A stretch of DNA of 64,000 nucleotides from Akkermansiaceae bacterium UBA2381 (GCA_002344215.1 DDSV01000054.1:1-64000), one strand, 5' to 3'; numbered from the stretch's first letter, positions 16,183 to 25,394 are shown. Numbers and translations: made by a program. Notes: generated from the sequence alone by a model not told the origin.

Positions 16183-18744
16183 GTGCACTCACGCAAGCGA
16201 CAGGGTCAATTCATAACGGTGCTGGCATTTCTTTCCGCTGCCGCAGGGTCGTGGGTGGTCGGTTCCGAATCCGCTGACTACCTCCGCGAGATCAAACCCG
16301 TCCTGCAGGCTCGCTGTTACGCCTGCCATGGAGCTCTGAAGCAGCAGGCCGGTCTGCGCCTCGACACCGCCGAACGATTGCTGGTGGGGGGAAAAGATGG
16401 CCCGGTGGTTAGCCCTGGGGATCCGGCGGGAAGCGGTCTCCTGGCCCGATTGAACTCTGGTGACCCTCATGAGCGCATGCCTCTCGATGCCGCCCCGCTG
16501 AAAGCCGAACAGATCGAGGCAATTCGTTTGTGGATCGTGTCCGGTGCTCCCATCCCGGCGGACGAACGGGGTGAGGATGATCCCCGCAGTCACTGGTCGT
16601 TCCAGCGTCTTGAGCGTCCCGACTTTCCGGGCGGAGCCCCGGGAGAAAATCCGGTGGATGCCTTTCTCGCCGCCGGTTGGGTGGACCGATCCCTGAAGCC
16701 GCAGCCTGAAGCGGAGCGGGGAATTCTCCTGAGGCGGCTCTATCTCGATCTGGTGGGCTTGCCCCCGACCGAGGCGCAGCGAAACGATTCGCGGCCCTAT
16801 GAGGTTATCGTCGATGAACTTCTCGCGAGCCCGCAGCACGGCGAGCGATGGGCGAGGCACTGGCTCGATGTCTGGCGCTATTCGGACTGGTACGGTCTTG
16901 GAGACCAGCTTCGCAACAGCCAGAAACATCTCTGGCACTGGCGTGACTGGGTGGTCGAATCACTCAATGCGGACAAGGGCTACGACCGCATGATCCAGGA
17001 AATGCTCGCCGCCGACGAACTCGCGCCGGGAGACTCCGACGCGCTTCGGGCGACCGGTTTTCTGGCGCGGAACTATTATCTCTTCAATCGCACTACCTGG
17101 CTCGACGACACGATCGAGCATACGGGGAAGGCCTTCCTCGGGCTGACCTTGAACTGTGCCAAATGTCACGACCACAAATATGATCCGATTGATCAGGTCG
17201 ATTATTACAAATTTCGCGCGATCTTTGAGCCCCATCAAGTGCGTCTCGATCCGATTCCCGGAGTGACGGACTTCGAAAAGGACGGTCTTCCGCGGGTCTT
17301 CGACAATCACCCTGATGCGCCGACTTTCCTCCATGTCAGAGGGGATCCGGCCAATCCTGACAAAAACGTAAAAATATCCCCGGCCGTTCCCGCGCTTTTT
17401 GCCGGCTTTTCCCCGCCGCTCGAGCCGGTGACTCTTCCTCTTGCCGCCTGGGCTCCCGCTTCACGGGAGTATGTCAGGAATGACCACCTCGCCGCCGCTC
17501 ACGCGAAACTGACGGCAGCGAAGAAGGAGCACTCCTCCAATACGGATGCCGGCGCGGGCCAACTCCTCGAAGCCAAAGTCACCCTTGCCGAGGCGGAGTT
17601 GGCCTTTCTCGAGGCGGTGATTGCCGCTGACACTGCCGAGTTAACCCGGTCCGACGAAACTCTCGCGAAGGTGGCCTCCCATCGTGAAGGGGAGGTCATG
17701 CTCGCCCGGGCGACTCTGGAGCGGGTCATCCACGAAAAATCGGGCGACGAGAAAAAGCTGAAAGCGGCAGCAGCGGCTCTGACCTCGGCGGAGAAAAAGC
17801 TCGCTGCCAATGACGCGGTCTACACGCCTCTCTACGGAGCAAAAAAGGCGCTCGAAACCCCGGAGCACAAGGACACGACCTACCCCGCGACCTATCCGGT
17901 GAACAGCACGGGGCGACGGCTCATGCTCGCGCGCTGGATTACTTCGCGGGAGAATCCGCTGACGGCGAGGGTGGCCGTGAACCAGGTCTGGATGCGGCAT
18001 TTCGGTGAGCCGCTTGTGGAGACGGTTTTTGATTTTGGCCGGCAGGCGAAGCGACCGGAGCAGGCGGAACTGCTCGACTATCTCGCGGTCGAGTTGATGG
18101 AATCCGGCTGGAGTTTCCGGAACCTTCACCGGCTTTTGGTGACGTCGGCGGCCTACCGGCGGAACTCCTCGAATGCCGGGGTGGACCCCGCCACCCTTGC
18201 GGCGGATCCGACAAATCGTTATTACTGGCGGGCTCATCCGCGTCGCATGGAGTCGCAGGTTCTGCGTGACAGCATTCTCCATCTCGCCGGAACCCTCGAC
18301 CTGACGGTGGGAGGTCCCTCCCTCGATCCGAAAAAGCCCTCGTTCCGCCGCAGCCTCTACTTCACCCAGTCCCGCGACGATCAGGACAAATTTCTCTCGA
18401 TGTTCGATGACGCCGACATCCTGCAATGTTACCGGCGCCCCGAGAGCATCGTGCCGCAACAGGCCCTCGCCCTCGCGAACAGTGCGGTCTCGATCGGGAT
18501 GGCGGAGAAGATTGCGGCTCGCCTTCCCCGGTCGGGAGAGGGAAGGGATCTCTTTCTTGAGACTGCCTTCAATTTGCTCCTTGGACGATCTCCTGACTCG
18601 GCAGAGATCGCTGAATGCAACGCGTATTGCACGGAGATGGCTCTTCTCGAAACGGTCGCTGCGGCACCGGATCCGGAAGAGCAGATTCGTTCCCGCCTCG
18701 TCCATGCCCTGCTCAACCACAATGATTTTGTCACGGTGCGCTGA
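16183..18744 (+). CDS. Planctomycete-type cytochrome c / DUF1549 / DUF1553 protein
   Basis: A large exported protein of 853 residues starting at GTG 16183. Domains in order are a signal peptide (about 1-28), a cytochrome-like PSCyt1 domain with C45-x2-C48-H49 (CYACHG), DUF1549 (about 130-340), a helical insert of about 120 residues with coiled-coil character, and DUF1553 (about 560-830, opening with RRLMLARWITSRENPLTARV). The family is characteristic of Planctomycetes and Verrucomicrobia and is usually paired with DUF1501, as here (4 nt gap), probably for degrading complex polymers; no reaction is established. An in-frame ATG at 16051 would add 44 non-hydrophobic residues and lies only 23 nt from the divergent gene, so the GTG with AAGG upstream is preferred. 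Confidence 0.85.
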   Translation: MHSRKRQGQFITVLAFLSAAAGSWVVGSESADYLREIKPVLQARCYACHGALKQQAGLRLDTAERLLVGGKDGPVVSPGDPAGSGLLARLNSGDPHERMPLDAAPLKAEQIEAIRLWIVSGAPIPADERGEDDPRSHWSFQRLERPDFPGGAPGENPVDAFLAAGWVDRSLKPQPEAERGILLRRLYLDLVGLPPTEAQRNDSRPYEVIVDELLASPQHGERWARHWLDVWRYSDWYGLGDQLRNSQKHLWHWRDWVVESLNADKGYDRMIQEMLAADELAPGDSDALRATGFLARNYYLFNRTTWLDDTIEHTGKAFLGLTLNCAKCHDHKYDPIDQVDYYKFRAIFEPHQVRLDPIPGVTDFEKDGLPRVFDNHPDAPTFLHVRGDPANPDKNVKISPAVPALFAGFSPPLEPVTLPLAAWAPASREYVRNDHLAAAHAKLTAAKKEHSSNTDAGAGQLLEAKVTLAEAELAFLEAVIAADTAELTRSDETLAKVASHREGEVMLARATLERVIHEKSGDEKKLKAAAAALTSAEKKLAANDAVYTPLYGAKKALETPEHKDTTYPATYPVNSTGRRLMLARWITSRENPLTARVAVNQVWMRHFGEPLVETVFDFGRQAKRPEQAELLDYLAVELMESGWSFRNLHRLLVTSAAYRRNSSNAGVDPATLAADPTNRYYWRAHPRRMESQVLRDSILHLAGTLDLTVGGPSLDPKKPSFRRSLYFTQSRDDQDKFLSMFDDADILQCYRRPESIVPQQALALANSAVSIGMAEKIAARLPRSGEGRDLFLETAFNLLLGRSPDSAEIAECNAYCTEMALLETVAAAPDPEEQIRSRLVHALLNHNDFVTVR

Positions 18745-18747
18745 ACC

Positions 18748-20202
18748 ATGAATGATCCTGACATTGCCCGAATGATGGCCCGCCGCCGTTTCCTGCATCA
18801 GGCCGGGCTGGGCTTCGGGAGCCTCGCCCTGAACGCGATGCTGGCGCGTGACGGATTCGGTGCCGACGGAAGCGGATATATCGCGCCCAACGGACACCCC
18901 AATTTTGCCCCGAAGGCAAAGAGCGTGATATGGCTTTTCATGCGCGGCGGGGTGAGTCACATGGAGAGCTTTGATCCGAAGCCGGCGCTGAATCAGTACG
19001 CCGGGAAGTCCATTGCGGAGACGCCTTATGCCAGTGTCCTCGATCCTGACAAACGCAAACACGTCCGTGTCGTTGTCGTGAACGATGCAAACGGGCAGCA
19101 GCGCAATACGATTTATCCGCTGCAGGTCGGTTACCGGAAGTATGGAAAGTCCGGTATTGAGTTGAGCGACTGGTTTCCCCACATCGGGTCCTGTGTCGAT
19201 GATCTGGCGGTGGTTCGTTCGATGTGGACGACGGACGACAATCATGGCGCCCAGGTGCAGTTTCACTCCGGCCGGCACATGCTCGATCCCCGTTCGCCCA
19301 CGATAGGGGCCTGGGTGAACTACGGGCTCGGCACGCTGAATGAAAACCTCCCCCAGTTCATCAACATGGGGCCGCGTTTTTTTGACCCGCGCGACGGTCA
19401 CTATCTCGGACCCGCCTACGATGCGGTGAAACTGAAAGTCGATCCGAAGAACCCGCTCGATTATGCCAAACCCGAGAGCGAGTTCGGTGCGGAAGAGCAG
19501 AAACTCGGATTCAGTCTGGTGAACCGGCTCAACCGTCTCAGCACGACGCGCTACCCCGGAGACGCCGCGCTCGAGGCGCGCATCAAATCCTACGAACTCG
19601 CCTACCGCATGCAGAGCGCGGTCCCCGATGTGATTGATTTTAATCAGGAGAGTGAGGCGACCAAAACCCTCTACGGATTCGACCGGAAAGAGACGCGTCC
19701 TTTCGGTGAGCAACTCCTCGCCGCCCGTCGTTTTGTCGAGCGCGGGGTGCGTTTCATCCAGATCATGCATGGAGATGGAGCCGCGGGAGCCTGGGATCAG
19801 CACTCGAAGCTCAAGGCGGAGCACTCCCGGCTCGCGATGCAGGTGGACCAGCCCATTGCCGGGCTCTTGAAGGATCTAAAGCAGCGGGGACTTCTCGAGG
19901 AAACCCTCGTCGTTTTCGGGACCGAGTTCGGACGCACCCCGGGCTCCCAGGGCGCGGATGGACGCGATCATCATCCCTACGGATTCAGCGTCTGGATGGC
20001 CGGAGGAGGAATCAAAGGAGGCCTCGTGCACGGGGCCACTGATGAACTGGGGTTCCATGCCGTGGAGCATCCTCACTACGTGACCGATCTGCACGCAACG
20101 CTCCTGCATCAAATGGGTCTCCACGCCCACCATCTTGAAGTTCCCGGGCACAAACGCCTCGAACGTGACTTCGGCGAGGCCATTCGGGAAATCATTGCGT
20201 GA
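18748..20202 (+). CDS. DUF1501 family protein, Tat-type signal
   Basis: A 484-residue member of the DUF1501 family, which has an alkaline-phosphatase/sulfatase-like fold. The N-terminus has an RRRFLHQAG twin-arginine-like motif (residues 12-20) followed by a hydrophobic stretch, suggesting export as a folded protein. Recognisable family sections are SVIWLFMRGGVSHMESFDPKP, RSMWTTDDNHGAQ, GTEFGRTPG and GRDHHPYGFSVWMAGGGIKGG, with conserved His and Asp residues likely to bind metal. It follows the DUF1549/DUF1553 gene by 4 nt and is probably co-transcribed with it. Its stop overlaps by 11 nt the end of the convergent gene at 20192. Confidence 0.9.
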   Translation: MNDPDIARMMARRRFLHQAGLGFGSLALNAMLARDGFGADGSGYIAPNGHPNFAPKAKSVIWLFMRGGVSHMESFDPKPALNQYAGKSIAETPYASVLDPDKRKHVRVVVVNDANGQQRNTIYPLQVGYRKYGKSGIELSDWFPHIGSCVDDLAVVRSMWTTDDNHGAQVQFHSGRHMLDPRSPTIGAWVNYGLGTLNENLPQFINMGPRFFDPRDGHYLGPAYDAVKLKVDPKNPLDYAKPESEFGAEEQKLGFSLVNRLNRLSTTRYPGDAALEARIKSYELAYRMQSAVPDVIDFNQESEATKTLYGFDRKETRPFGEQLLAARRFVERGVRFIQIMHGDGAAGAWDQHSKLKAEHSRLAMQVDQPIAGLLKDLKQRGLLEETLVVFGTEFGRTPGSQGADGRDHHPYGFSVWMAGGGIKGGLVHGATDELGFHAVEHPHYVTDLHATLLHQMGLHAHHLEVPGHKRLERDFGEAIREIIA

Positions 20203-20635
20203 CCTCGGAGTTCCCTTCGGGTGGAGCTGCCTCGCTCATTCGCGTGAATCGCTCCCTACCCCTCTTCCAGTTATCAAAGACCGTCTTTGCCTTCTCTTTC
20301 TGAACCTCTGTCAGGAGAGGAAGGATTCTCTCCAGAGAAGCTCCGGTAAGCTCGATGTCCGATTTGACATAAACCTGTCTTGCCTGATAACGCTGGTTCA
20401 GAGTTTCGTGAACGATGGGTTTGATCTGTTCGATCTGGGTATCGGTTAGATCCAGTTGTCTCGCGAGGTGGCGGGTTACGAACTCTTTGGACTCCTCGTC
20501 TTTCCATCCTTCGCTGAGGGGAATGATACGGATCAGGAAAACAAAAAAGGCGACTGCACCGCACAGGAAGCCGACACCGAAGACGGCGGTGAGTCCGCAT
20601 CCGGCTCTGAATTTAGCTCGTCGATAAAATCTCAT
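20192..20635 (-). CDS. Membrane-anchored metal-sensor-like protein (CnrX/ZraP-like)
   Basis: A 147-residue protein with one N-terminal membrane segment (about residues 14-36, GLTAVFGVGFLCGAVAFFVFLI) and a helical, probably periplasmic domain. The LDLTDTQIEQIKPIV stretch resembles the LTxxQ-type helices of Spy, ZraP and CnrX-like sensors, and the later ERILPLLTEVQKEKAKTVFDNW is typical of the same fold. It is the third gene of an overlapping cassette (sigma factor, small membrane protein, sensor); its ATG overlaps the stop of the preceding gene (TGATG). By analogy with CnrYXH it would sense a periplasmic signal such as a metal; that is inference. The longer upstream reading frame runs across the neighbouring gene and was rejected. 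Confidence 0.75.
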   Translation of the reverse strand: MRFYRRAKFRAGCGLTAVFGVGFLCGAVAFFVFLIRIIPLSEGWKDEESKEFVTRHLARQLDLTDTQIEQIKPIVHETLNQRYQARQVYVKSDIELTGASLERILPLLTEVQKEKAKTVFDNWKRGRERFTRMSEAAPPEGNSEVTQ

Positions 20636-20925
20636 CAGATGCCAAGAGGGATAAATTCCATCCAGTGGGTCACAATGCCGCCGACCCCGTCCGGCAGGAC
20701 CAGTTGATGTTGCATTGTCAGGAAAACCGCAACGGCGATGAGGACGGGGAAGCAGGCGGCCGAAAATCGCCACGAGAATCTCGCGACCCAGTCCGTCGTC
20801 GTCAGGGACGATTCTTTCAACGCTGCCCGGAGCCTGGTTTGAAATCCAAATCCGGATGCTTCGCCGAAGGGTGCGTGCAGCGCCGCTTCCTTCAGGAGAC
20901 AGTTCAGGGGGTGATTGTCGTTCAT
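20635..20925 (-). CDS. Small single-pass membrane protein, putative anti-sigma factor
   Basis: A 96-residue protein with a soluble N-terminal half, a membrane segment near residues 53-72 (FSAACFPVLIAVAVFLTM) and a short external tail. Its ATG overlaps the sigma-factor stop by four nt (ATGA) and its stop overlaps the next start (TGATG), so the three genes are likely translationally coupled. It has no zinc-binding anti-sigma signature. Position and topology match short anti-sigma proteins such as CnrY, whose N-terminus holds the sigma factor, but sequence alone does not prove this role. Confidence 0.7.
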   Translation of the reverse strand: MNDNHPLNCLLKEAALHAPFGEASGFGFQTRLRAALKESSLTTTDWVARFSWRFSAACFPVLIAVAVFLTMQHQLVLPDGVGGIVTHWMEFIPLGI

Positions 20926-21521
20926 GGGTCGAGTCCGAGTTCGTGAAAAAGGTCCCGCATTTTTTTCCGGGCACGGTGGGCCCTCACTTTGACATTCGCT
21001 TCGCTCCAGCCCGTGAGCTCCGCTGTCTCGCGAACGCCGCGCTCCTCGAGGTCGAGCAGGGTAATGACGGTGCGGTCTTTCGCGTCGAGATGATCGAGGA
21101 GGAGGCGCACCGTTTCCCACGCCTCGCGGCGGGAGCGTTCCCTTTCATTGCCGTCGTCGGGATCGTCCCGGCTATCCTGCGGATCGACGAGCGTTTCGCT
21201 TTCGCGCCGTTTTCGATTGCTGCGGAGGAAGTCGTAACAGCCGCGAACCGTCACGGTCATGACCCAGTGCTCGAAGGGCGCATCCGAGCGATAGGTGGAA
21301 AGTCCCCGCCATAGTTTCAAAAAAAGATCCTGGGTCAGGTCCTCCAGTTCGGGGCGGGTGCGGGCAAAGCGCGAGGCGGTGCTCCAGATTCGGGGACGGT
21401 AGACGGAAGCGAGATGGACAAAGGCGTCCTCATCGCCCCGTTTCGCGCGGGCGATCCATTCAGTCTCTGGTATCTCGGTCTCCACCTTTCGTGTCGTCCG
21501 GGTTGTATCGAAAAAGAACAT
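20922..21521 (-). CDS. ECF-type RNA polymerase sigma factor
   Basis: A 199-residue extracytoplasmic-function sigma factor. Region 2 is visible as YRPRIWSTASRFARTRPELEDLTQDLFLKLW followed by a region 2.4-like segment (FEHWVMTVTVRGCYDFLR). An acidic linker (DPQDSRDDPDDGNERER) is followed by region 4 with its helix-turn-helix (LDAKDRTVITLLDLEERGVRETAELTGWSEANVKVRAHRARKKM). It probably redirects RNA polymerase to genes controlled by the signal sensed through the two downstream membrane proteins. The ATG at 21521 is chosen; a GTG at 21539 would add six residues. Confidence 0.9.
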   Translation of the reverse strand: MFFFDTTRTTRKVETEIPETEWIARAKRGDEDAFVHLASVYRPRIWSTASRFARTRPELEDLTQDLFLKLWRGLSTYRSDAPFEHWVMTVTVRGCYDFLRSNRKRRESETLVDPQDSRDDPDDGNERERSRREAWETVRLLLDHLDAKDRTVITLLDLEERGVRETAELTGWSEANVKVRAHRARKKMRDLFHELGLDP

Positions 21522-21656
21522 GACCGGCAAGCTGTTCACTCAGGGGAGAGACGGGTGATGGTCGGGAATGGTTACAGCCAGAATCGGGCATCTTTGAAAA
21601 AAGGCCATTGATTGCGCCCTTGCCCTTTTGCCAATTCCTTGGCTAACTACGCGCCT

Positions 21657-22700
21657 ATGAACCGATTTCTCTCCCTCTGTTCCCTGCTCTCCATTCTCGG
21701 GGTCTTTTCCCTCCCCTCCCTTCAGGCCCACGAGTCGGCTGATGAGATGGCCAACATGGCGAAGGCGTTTATTGCCAACCTGGACGAGGGGCAAAAGGCG
21801 AAGGCGGTCTACACCCTGACGGATGCGGAGAGGGAAAACTGGGTTTTCATCCCGAGGCCCTTCGAGGGACCGGAAATGCGGAAGGGTCTCACCATCAAAG
21901 AGATGCACGCCGATCAGCGCCATCTCGCCTATGCCCTTCTGAGCACGGGCCTGAGCCATCGAGGTTATGTGACCGCACTTCAGATCATGAGCCTGGAGCA
22001 GGTTCTCTGGGAACTTGAGAATCAGGCGCCGAAGCGTGATACGCAGATGTACTATCTCACGATCTTCGGGGAACCCGGTGCAAAGTCCTGGGGATGGCGT
22101 TTCGAGGGTCACCATATGTCGCTGAACTTCACCATTTCCGACGGAAAGGTCGTCTCGGGAACGCCGAGCTTTTTTGCCACCAATCCCGCCGAAGTCCGCC
22201 AGGGGCCCCGCACCGGATTGCGTGTCCTCGCGGGTGAGGAGGATGTGGCCCGTTCTCTGGTGAAGTCCCTCACGGAGGAGCAAAAGAAAAAGGCCATCAT
22301 TGCCGCCACGGCTCCGGAGGATATTCTTACCTCAAACCAAACCAAGGTCGGACCGCTCGAGGGAGGCGGGATTCCCTTCGGTGAACTCGACGAGGCGCAG
22401 GTGAAAAACCTTCGTGAACTCATCGACGTCTACGTCCACCGGATCCGCCCCGAGGTCGCCGCTGATGAACTCGCCGCCATCGAAAAGGCGGGCATGGACA
22501 AGATTGTGTTCGCTTGGATGGGCGGTCTCGAAAAAGGGGAGGGCCACTACTACAGGGTCCAGGGTCCCACCTTCCTGCTGGAGTATGCCAATACCCAGAA
22601 CGACGCGAACCATGTCCACGCGGTCTGGCGTGATTTTGACGGTGACTTCGGCCGGGATCTCCTTCGCGAGCATTATCAGGCGCATCACAAGGCGGAGTAA
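21657..22700 (+). CDS. Exported DUF3500 family protein
   Basis: A 347-residue protein with a signal peptide (MNRFLSLCSLLSILGVFSLPSLQA). The mature part matches the DUF3500 family: DADQRHLAYALLSTGLSHRGYVTALQIMSLE, a YYLTIFGEPG stretch and GWRFEGHHMSLNFTI are characteristic, and the C-terminal portion has GHYYRVQGPTFLLEYAN and NHVHAVWRDFDGDFG. The family's biochemical role is unknown. The ATG at 21657 gives the signal peptide; a TTG further upstream does not. It lies between the ECF cassette and a methyltransferase gene 10 nt downstream. Confidence 0.88.
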   Translation: MNRFLSLCSLLSILGVFSLPSLQAHESADEMANMAKAFIANLDEGQKAKAVYTLTDAERENWVFIPRPFEGPEMRKGLTIKEMHADQRHLAYALLSTGLSHRGYVTALQIMSLEQVLWELENQAPKRDTQMYYLTIFGEPGAKSWGWRFEGHHMSLNFTISDGKVVSGTPSFFATNPAEVRQGPRTGLRVLAGEEDVARSLVKSLTEEQKKKAIIAATAPEDILTSNQTKVGPLEGGGIPFGELDEAQVKNLRELIDVYVHRIRPEVAADELAAIEKAGMDKIVFAWMGGLEKGEGHYYRVQGPTFLLEYANTQNDANHVHAVWRDFDGDFGRDLLREHYQAHHKAE

Positions 22701-22710
22701 AACCGGGACG

Positions 22711-23358
22711 ATGTCGGACGATCTCAGAATAGCGAACGAAGAGGATCTCGAACGTCTCCGGCGCATGCTGCGCAAGGTCGCGGGCGACGACATTGAGACG
22801 GTGTGCCGTCGTCTCGAATCCCGGGATGAGGCGCGCATCCTCGATATTGCCTGCGGTGACTGCCGTGAGGCTGAAGTCCTCAGTGATTTTGTCGCCGAGT
22901 TGAAGGGTGCTCCCGAGTCCGCTGTGAAGCTTACCGGCATCGACGTGCGCGCCCGGGAGATTGCGAATGCGGAGAAGAAATTCGGACGCCGTCGCGGGCC
23001 CGACGGGAAGCGTGGAAAACGGGAATTCGAGTTTCTCACCGGGGATGCCACCAAGCTCCGCGGTCACGCCGAGATGGGCGATGACTTCGACCTCGTCTTC
23101 ATGCGCCACCAGAACTATTGGAACGGCGACAGCACCTGGGAAAAGATTTTTGACCAGGCGCTCGAAAAACTCGGGACGGACGGACGGCTCGTCATCACGA
23201 GCTATTTCGACAAGGAGCATTCCCTTGCCCTCGAAGCGTTGCAGCGGCTCGGAGGGGAACTGATCCGCACCGAGTTCAATCCGGAGACCCGGGAACTTTC
23301 CACTCCCGGGAAGTCGGTGGATCGCCATGTCGCGATCTTTAAACGAAAGGGAAGCTGA
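22711..23358 (+). CDS. Class I SAM-dependent methyltransferase
   Basis: A 215-residue cytoplasmic protein of the Rossmann-type methyltransferase family. Motif I is ILDIACGDCREAE (about residues 43-55), an acidic strand end follows in LTGIDVRAREIANAEKKF, and the later motif FDLVFMRHQNYW with LGTDGRLVITSYFD matches the core fold. The substrate is not evident. The start 10 nt after the DUF3500 gene suggests co-transcription. It ends 17 nt from the convergent PmoA-like gene. Confidence 0.85.
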   Translation: MSDDLRIANEEDLERLRRMLRKVAGDDIETVCRRLESRDEARILDIACGDCREAEVLSDFVAELKGAPESAVKLTGIDVRAREIANAEKKFGRRRGPDGKRGKREFEFLTGDATKLRGHAEMGDDFDLVFMRHQNYWNGDSTWEKIFDQALEKLGTDGRLVITSYFDKEHSLALEALQRLGGELIRTEFNPETRELSTPGKSVDRHVAIFKRKGS

Positions 23359-23375
23359 GGGCTTCTCGCGGCCTC

Positions 23376-24380
23376 TTATTTCTCAGCCGCATACGCCTTC
23401 CAAGCACCGGCGATGTTAGCGTCTTTCTCGTCACCGGCGTGGAAGATGACACGGTGTTTCAGGGTCAGCTTCTCGCCTTTCTTCAGAATGACCTCGCCGT
23501 CTTTTTCCTCACCGGCGACCGACTTCAGGCCGAAGGGGTTGGCGGTGAGAAGTCCGTAGCCCCGGGCATGCCAGGGAGTGGGATAGCGAAAGCTTGAGGG
23601 GTGATTGAGCACGGCGATGCCGAGTTTTTCCCCTCCGACCGGGCCGTTGAAATCACACCAGTCGGCGCGTTTGCCCCAGGCGTCCTTGTCCTCATGGCCG
23701 GTGCTGGTGGCAATGCGGCCGCCCTCTTTTGCATCGACCGACATCGAGTGCGCGACACGCAGGCTGAGCCCGGCATCTTTGGCGTCGGCGAAACGGACAC
23801 TCTCTCCCACGGGAGTGAAGACGATCTCCACATCGACGATACGCTCGCCCTTTGCCCCGAGGTGAAAGGTGAAGATCCTCACGTCCTCCATCATGCGACC
23901 GCCCGAGCTGTCCACATAGTCACTGGCGACGGAGAGCACCGCCCGATCACCCGAGGCTTCCGCCTTGATCACCTTCGTGTGAATGGTTCCGCCGAGGGTC
24001 TTCATCATCTCCGCGAGTTTGGCTTCGTCACCTTTGGCCCGCTCGACGAGGGTCAGTTTTTCGTGCCAGGTATCGAAGTCGTTGACGAACTGATGGCCGA
24101 AATAAAACGAGCGCTGGTGAGGATGGTCCTTGGCTTCGCCATCGACGTCCTTCATCGGATAAGCGCGGGTCATTTCTTTCCCGGTCGGGCCGATCACAGG
24201 GTAAAAGTAGGGTTTCGAACTGGTGCTGTCTCCGGTGACATATTTAGTGAAGAGGGTGCCATCGATTTTAATGGCAATTCCATCGGCCTCCTCGTCGATG
24301 GTGAACTCGGCCGCCTGAAGCGGCAGCAGGGAGAGAGACGAGACAGTGGCAATGAGAAAGAGGAGTGACCGGATGGACAT
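23376..24380 (-). CDS. Exported PmoA-like (DUF6807) protein
   Basis: A 334-residue protein with a signal peptide (MSIRSLLFLIATVSSLSLLPLQA). The mature domain matches the 'methane oxygenase PmoA' family name used for a large PVC-specific group: FTKYVTG, PYFYPVIGPTGKEMTRAYP, HPHQRSFYFGH, ATSTGHEDKDAWGKRADWCDF and a late PTPWHARGYGLLTANPFG. The name is historical; no methane oxidation is implied, and the family has a galactose-mutarotase-like beta-sandwich flavour. The ATG at 24380 is chosen because the longer reading frame lacks a signal peptide and overlaps the divergent gene's territory. Confidence 0.85.
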   Translation of the reverse strand: MSIRSLLFLIATVSSLSLLPLQAAEFTIDEEADGIAIKIDGTLFTKYVTGDSTSSKPYFYPVIGPTGKEMTRAYPMKDVDGEAKDHPHQRSFYFGHQFVNDFDTWHEKLTLVERAKGDEAKLAEMMKTLGGTIHTKVIKAEASGDRAVLSVASDYVDSSGGRMMEDVRIFTFHLGAKGERIVDVEIVFTPVGESVRFADAKDAGLSLRVAHSMSVDAKEGGRIATSTGHEDKDAWGKRADWCDFNGPVGGEKLGIAVLNHPSSFRYPTPWHARGYGLLTANPFGLKSVAGEEKDGEVILKKGEKLTLKHRVIFHAGDEKDANIAGAWKAYAAEK

Positions 24381-24534
24381 GGTAGGGGAGGGGGTTTCAG
24401 CTAAGGAAACCGCATTCCCCTGCAAGACACAAGCACGGAAACAGGGTAAGGATTTCCTTCCGGGTAAAGGGCTCCAGCAGGCACGATTTCCGCTTTCTCC
24501 GGTCACCGGAAGGCGGTAGTCTGCGTCCGCTATC

Positions 24535-25353
24535 ATGACAGAGATCTTTATTGTTCTGGGGGTGGTTGCCCTCTCCCTGGCGCTTCGCAGTTTTGACGGA
24601 CGCTGGCTTCGCAAGCTCGGTGCCCTCGGGATCCTCGCCGCCACCGCTCTCGCGTTCTATTTCATGACCGGGAGCATTGTTGCCGGCGTGGGCGGGATGC
24701 TCCTCTGGTTCCTCCTTCCCTGGATCGAGCTTCTTACCCGGACGCGTCGTCTGCGTCTTCCCCTTGGTAAAGCCCTCGAACGCGAATCACCTCCGGGAGC
24801 CTCGCGGTTTCCGGACCTGACCGACCTGACCGATGAGATCGAAGAAGAAGGCTTCGAATATGTCGCGGACACGGGCTGGGAATGGGACGGGATGCACCAG
24901 TTCTACCGTCTTTTTTACCATCCCGGGACGAGGGAACAGGCGGCGATCTGTCTGAACGAGCAGGAGGGCATCGCCTGGGTCTATCTCTCCCTGACCTCGC
25001 GTCATCCGAAGGGGGAGACTTTCCGGACCAGTAATATCCCTTTCAGCAGTCCGATGAAGATGGCTCCGGATGTTCGCTTTCACCAGAGCCCCGATCTGGA
25101 TTCGTTTGAGGATCTTCTCCTCGAGCACCGCCAGTGGTTGTCGGGCTTCGGCTACGAGGGAAATGATTTTGTCGATGAGGATCCCGAAGCCCTCAGCGGA
25201 CTCATCGAACAGGAAACCGTTCGCCAGATCCGCCACAACCTCGACGCGGGGCTGATCGAGCTGGCCGAGTCTGCCGAGACCTTCCGCTACTCCTGGCGGG
25301 GGCTTTTTTATCTCTATCTTCAGCTCGTTAAGGATATGGTGAGGATGAGCTGA
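24535..25353 (+). CDS. Membrane protein of unknown function
   Basis: A 272-residue protein that I do not recognise. It has two or three N-terminal membrane segments (about residues 3-19, 28-48 and 50-66) and a soluble C-terminal domain with conserved-looking aromatic and acidic clusters (GWEWDGMHQFYRLFYHPG, AWVYLSL, YEGNDFVDEDPEAL). It is divergently oriented to the PmoA-like gene and precedes deoC. No signal peptide or known domain is evident. Confidence 0.8.
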   Translation: MTEIFIVLGVVALSLALRSFDGRWLRKLGALGILAATALAFYFMTGSIVAGVGGMLLWFLLPWIELLTRTRRLRLPLGKALERESPPGASRFPDLTDLTDEIEEEGFEYVADTGWEWDGMHQFYRLFYHPGTREQAAICLNEQEGIAWVYLSLTSRHPKGETFRTSNIPFSSPMKMAPDVRFHQSPDLDSFEDLLLEHRQWLSGFGYEGNDFVDEDPEALSGLIEQETVRQIRHNLDAGLIELAESAETFRYSWRGLFYLYLQLVKDMVRMS

Positions 25354-25356
25354 TTT

Positions 25357-25394
25357 TGAGGGGTTCAGGAGTTAAGGGATTGAGGAGTTCAGGT
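25357..25394. repeat. Word-repeat element upstream of deoC, shares a 16-mer with 32128-32143
   Basis: Slightly varied copies of GTTCAGGAGTT, GGGATTGAGGAGTT and TTCAGG follow each other. The core AAGGGATTGAGGAGTT (25374-25389) occurs in reverse complement at 32128-32143, before the HerA-like gene. The element ends 11 nt before the deoC start. Confidence 0.7.

Noticed and set aside
17641..19824. 727-codon minus-strand frame opposite the DUF1549/DUF1553 and DUF1501 genes
   Set aside because: It spans the junction of two well-supported plus-strand genes and has no recognisable domain.
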